Under the pieces are notes generated by a model that was not told the DNA's origin, did no database searches, and saw nothing but the letters and a program-made list of their open reading frames with translations. Positions 63,490 through 64,000 of a stretch of DNA of 64,000 nt are shown here, in pieces (the first letter of the stretch is position 1; each line of letters starts with the position of its first letter). Origin of the DNA: Pseudomonas kairouanensis. GTDB lineage: Bacteria > Pseudomonadota > Gammaproteobacteria > Pseudomonadales > Pseudomonadaceae. The stretch spans positions 1 to 64,000 of the forward strand of contig NZ_QUZU01000008.1 in assembly GCF_004682055.1 (NCBI RefSeq), written 5' to 3'. The translations under genes were made by a program, and so were the position numbers.

Positions 63490-64000
63490 CGTGGATGAAC
63501 CAACTGATCATCGCGCCGATCCTGCTGCCGTTGCTGACCGCTGCGCTGATGTTGATGCTCGGCGAAAAACGTCGCCCGTTGAAGGCGAAGATCAACCTAT
63601 TCTCCAGCGTGATTGGCCTGGGCATCGCGATTTTGCTGCTGTACTGGACGCAAAAAGGCGGCCCCGGCTCGATTGGCGTGTACCTGCCGGGCAACTGGCA
63701 GGTGCCATTCGGCATTGTGCTGGTGGTGGACCAACTGTCGGCGCTGATGCTGGTGCTCACCGGCATCATCGGCGTGAGCGCGCTGCTGTTCGCCATGGCC
63801 CGCTGGGACCGGGCGGGCACCAGTTTCCACGCGCTGTTCCAGGTGCAGATGATGGGCCTGTACGGCGCGTTCCTCACCGCCGACCTGTTCAACCTGTTCG
63901 TGTTCTTCGAGGTGCTGCTGGCGGCATCCTACGGCTTGATGCTGCACGGCTCGGGCCGGGCGCGGGTGTCGGCGGGCTTGCACTACATTGCGATCAACCT
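63486..64000 (+). CDS. mrpD: Na+/H+ antiporter subunit D, cut by window end
   Basis: First 171 codons are visible. NuoM/N-like start: IIAPILLPLLTAALMLML, then GLYGAFLTADLFNLFVFFEV carrying the conserved helix-5 Glu. It starts at an ATGA overlap with mrpC; a second ATG at 63495 is possible. The remaining two thirds, and probably mrpE-G, lie beyond base 64000. Confidence 0.93.
   Translation, partial: MTWMNQLIIAPILLPLLTAALMLMLGEKRRPLKAKINLFSSVIGLGIAILLLYWTQKGGPGSIGVYLPGNWQVPFGIVLVVDQLSALMLVLTGIIGVSALLFAMARWDRAGTSFHALFQVQMMGLYGAFLTADLFNLFVFFEVLLAASYGLMLHGSGRARVSAGLHYIAIN

Overview
The window looks like a chromosomal segment of a fluorescent pseudomonad (Pseudomonas fluorescens group). The evidence is a nuo operon with a fused nuoCD, REP/REPIN elements of several Pseudomonas types between genes, a fused mrpAB antiporter gene, and SfnB-type sulfur genes. 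Most of it is GC-rich, clearly over 60%. The block from about 37.9 to 44.7 kb is visibly more AT-rich. No tRNA, rRNA or CRISPR was seen.

Layout. 0.4-15.5 kb: complete 13-gene nuo operon (A, B, CD, E-N) for respiratory complex I, closed by a strong terminator. 15.7-21.9 kb: unlinked genes, namely an orphan HigA/NadS-like antitoxin, a small outer-membrane barrel, an arylamine N-acetyltransferase, three short Pseudomonas-type proteins, a DUF3087 protein and two MFS transporters. 22.0-25.8 kb: a minus-strand bufferin (copper-handling peptide) operon with two different bufferins, the BufB/BufC maturation pair, a DoxX protein, a secreted alpha/beta hydrolase and a truncated hydrolase-like protein. 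26.0-29.9 kb: a DyP peroxidase, a GapN-like aldehyde dehydrogenase and a FUSC-type membrane protein.

29.9-46.6 kb, plus 54.3-55.2 kb, is the accessory part and holds the most interesting signal. Five transcription units encode large proteins without signal peptides. Three are paralogues built of beta-sandwich-like repeats, two are tandem RCC1-like propeller paralogues, and one is a two-domain protein. Each unit has a 16-bp palindrome, consensus CTGTNANNNNTNACAG (one site deviates by one base), 80-88 bp upstream of its start codon. The palindrome has the CT-N12-AG form of LuxR-type quorum-sensing boxes, and one copy differs by one base from my memory of the rhlA box. Two units also share a TATCTG hexamer exactly 21 bp beyond the box, which would centre the box near -41.5. 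This suggests an undescribed quorum-controlled set of beta-rich proteins whose regulator lies outside the window. A TetR-controlled MacAB/TolC-like exporter and two degenerate IS630-family remnants in inverted orientation lie inside this region.

46.9-54.0 kb: a seven-gene minus-strand operon for a branched-chain-amino-acid-type (HAAT) ABC importer with an AMP-binding-like protein and a FAD/NAD(P)-binding protein. 55.3-58.3 kb: a sulfur-scavenging operon (SfnB-like dehydrogenase, a stand-alone SfnB C-terminal fragment, an FMNH2-dependent monooxygenase). 58.5-60.1 kb: a divergent XRE-cupin regulator and EamA transporter. 60.2-64.0 kb: the start of an mrp Na+/H+ antiporter operon, cut by the window edge in mrpD.
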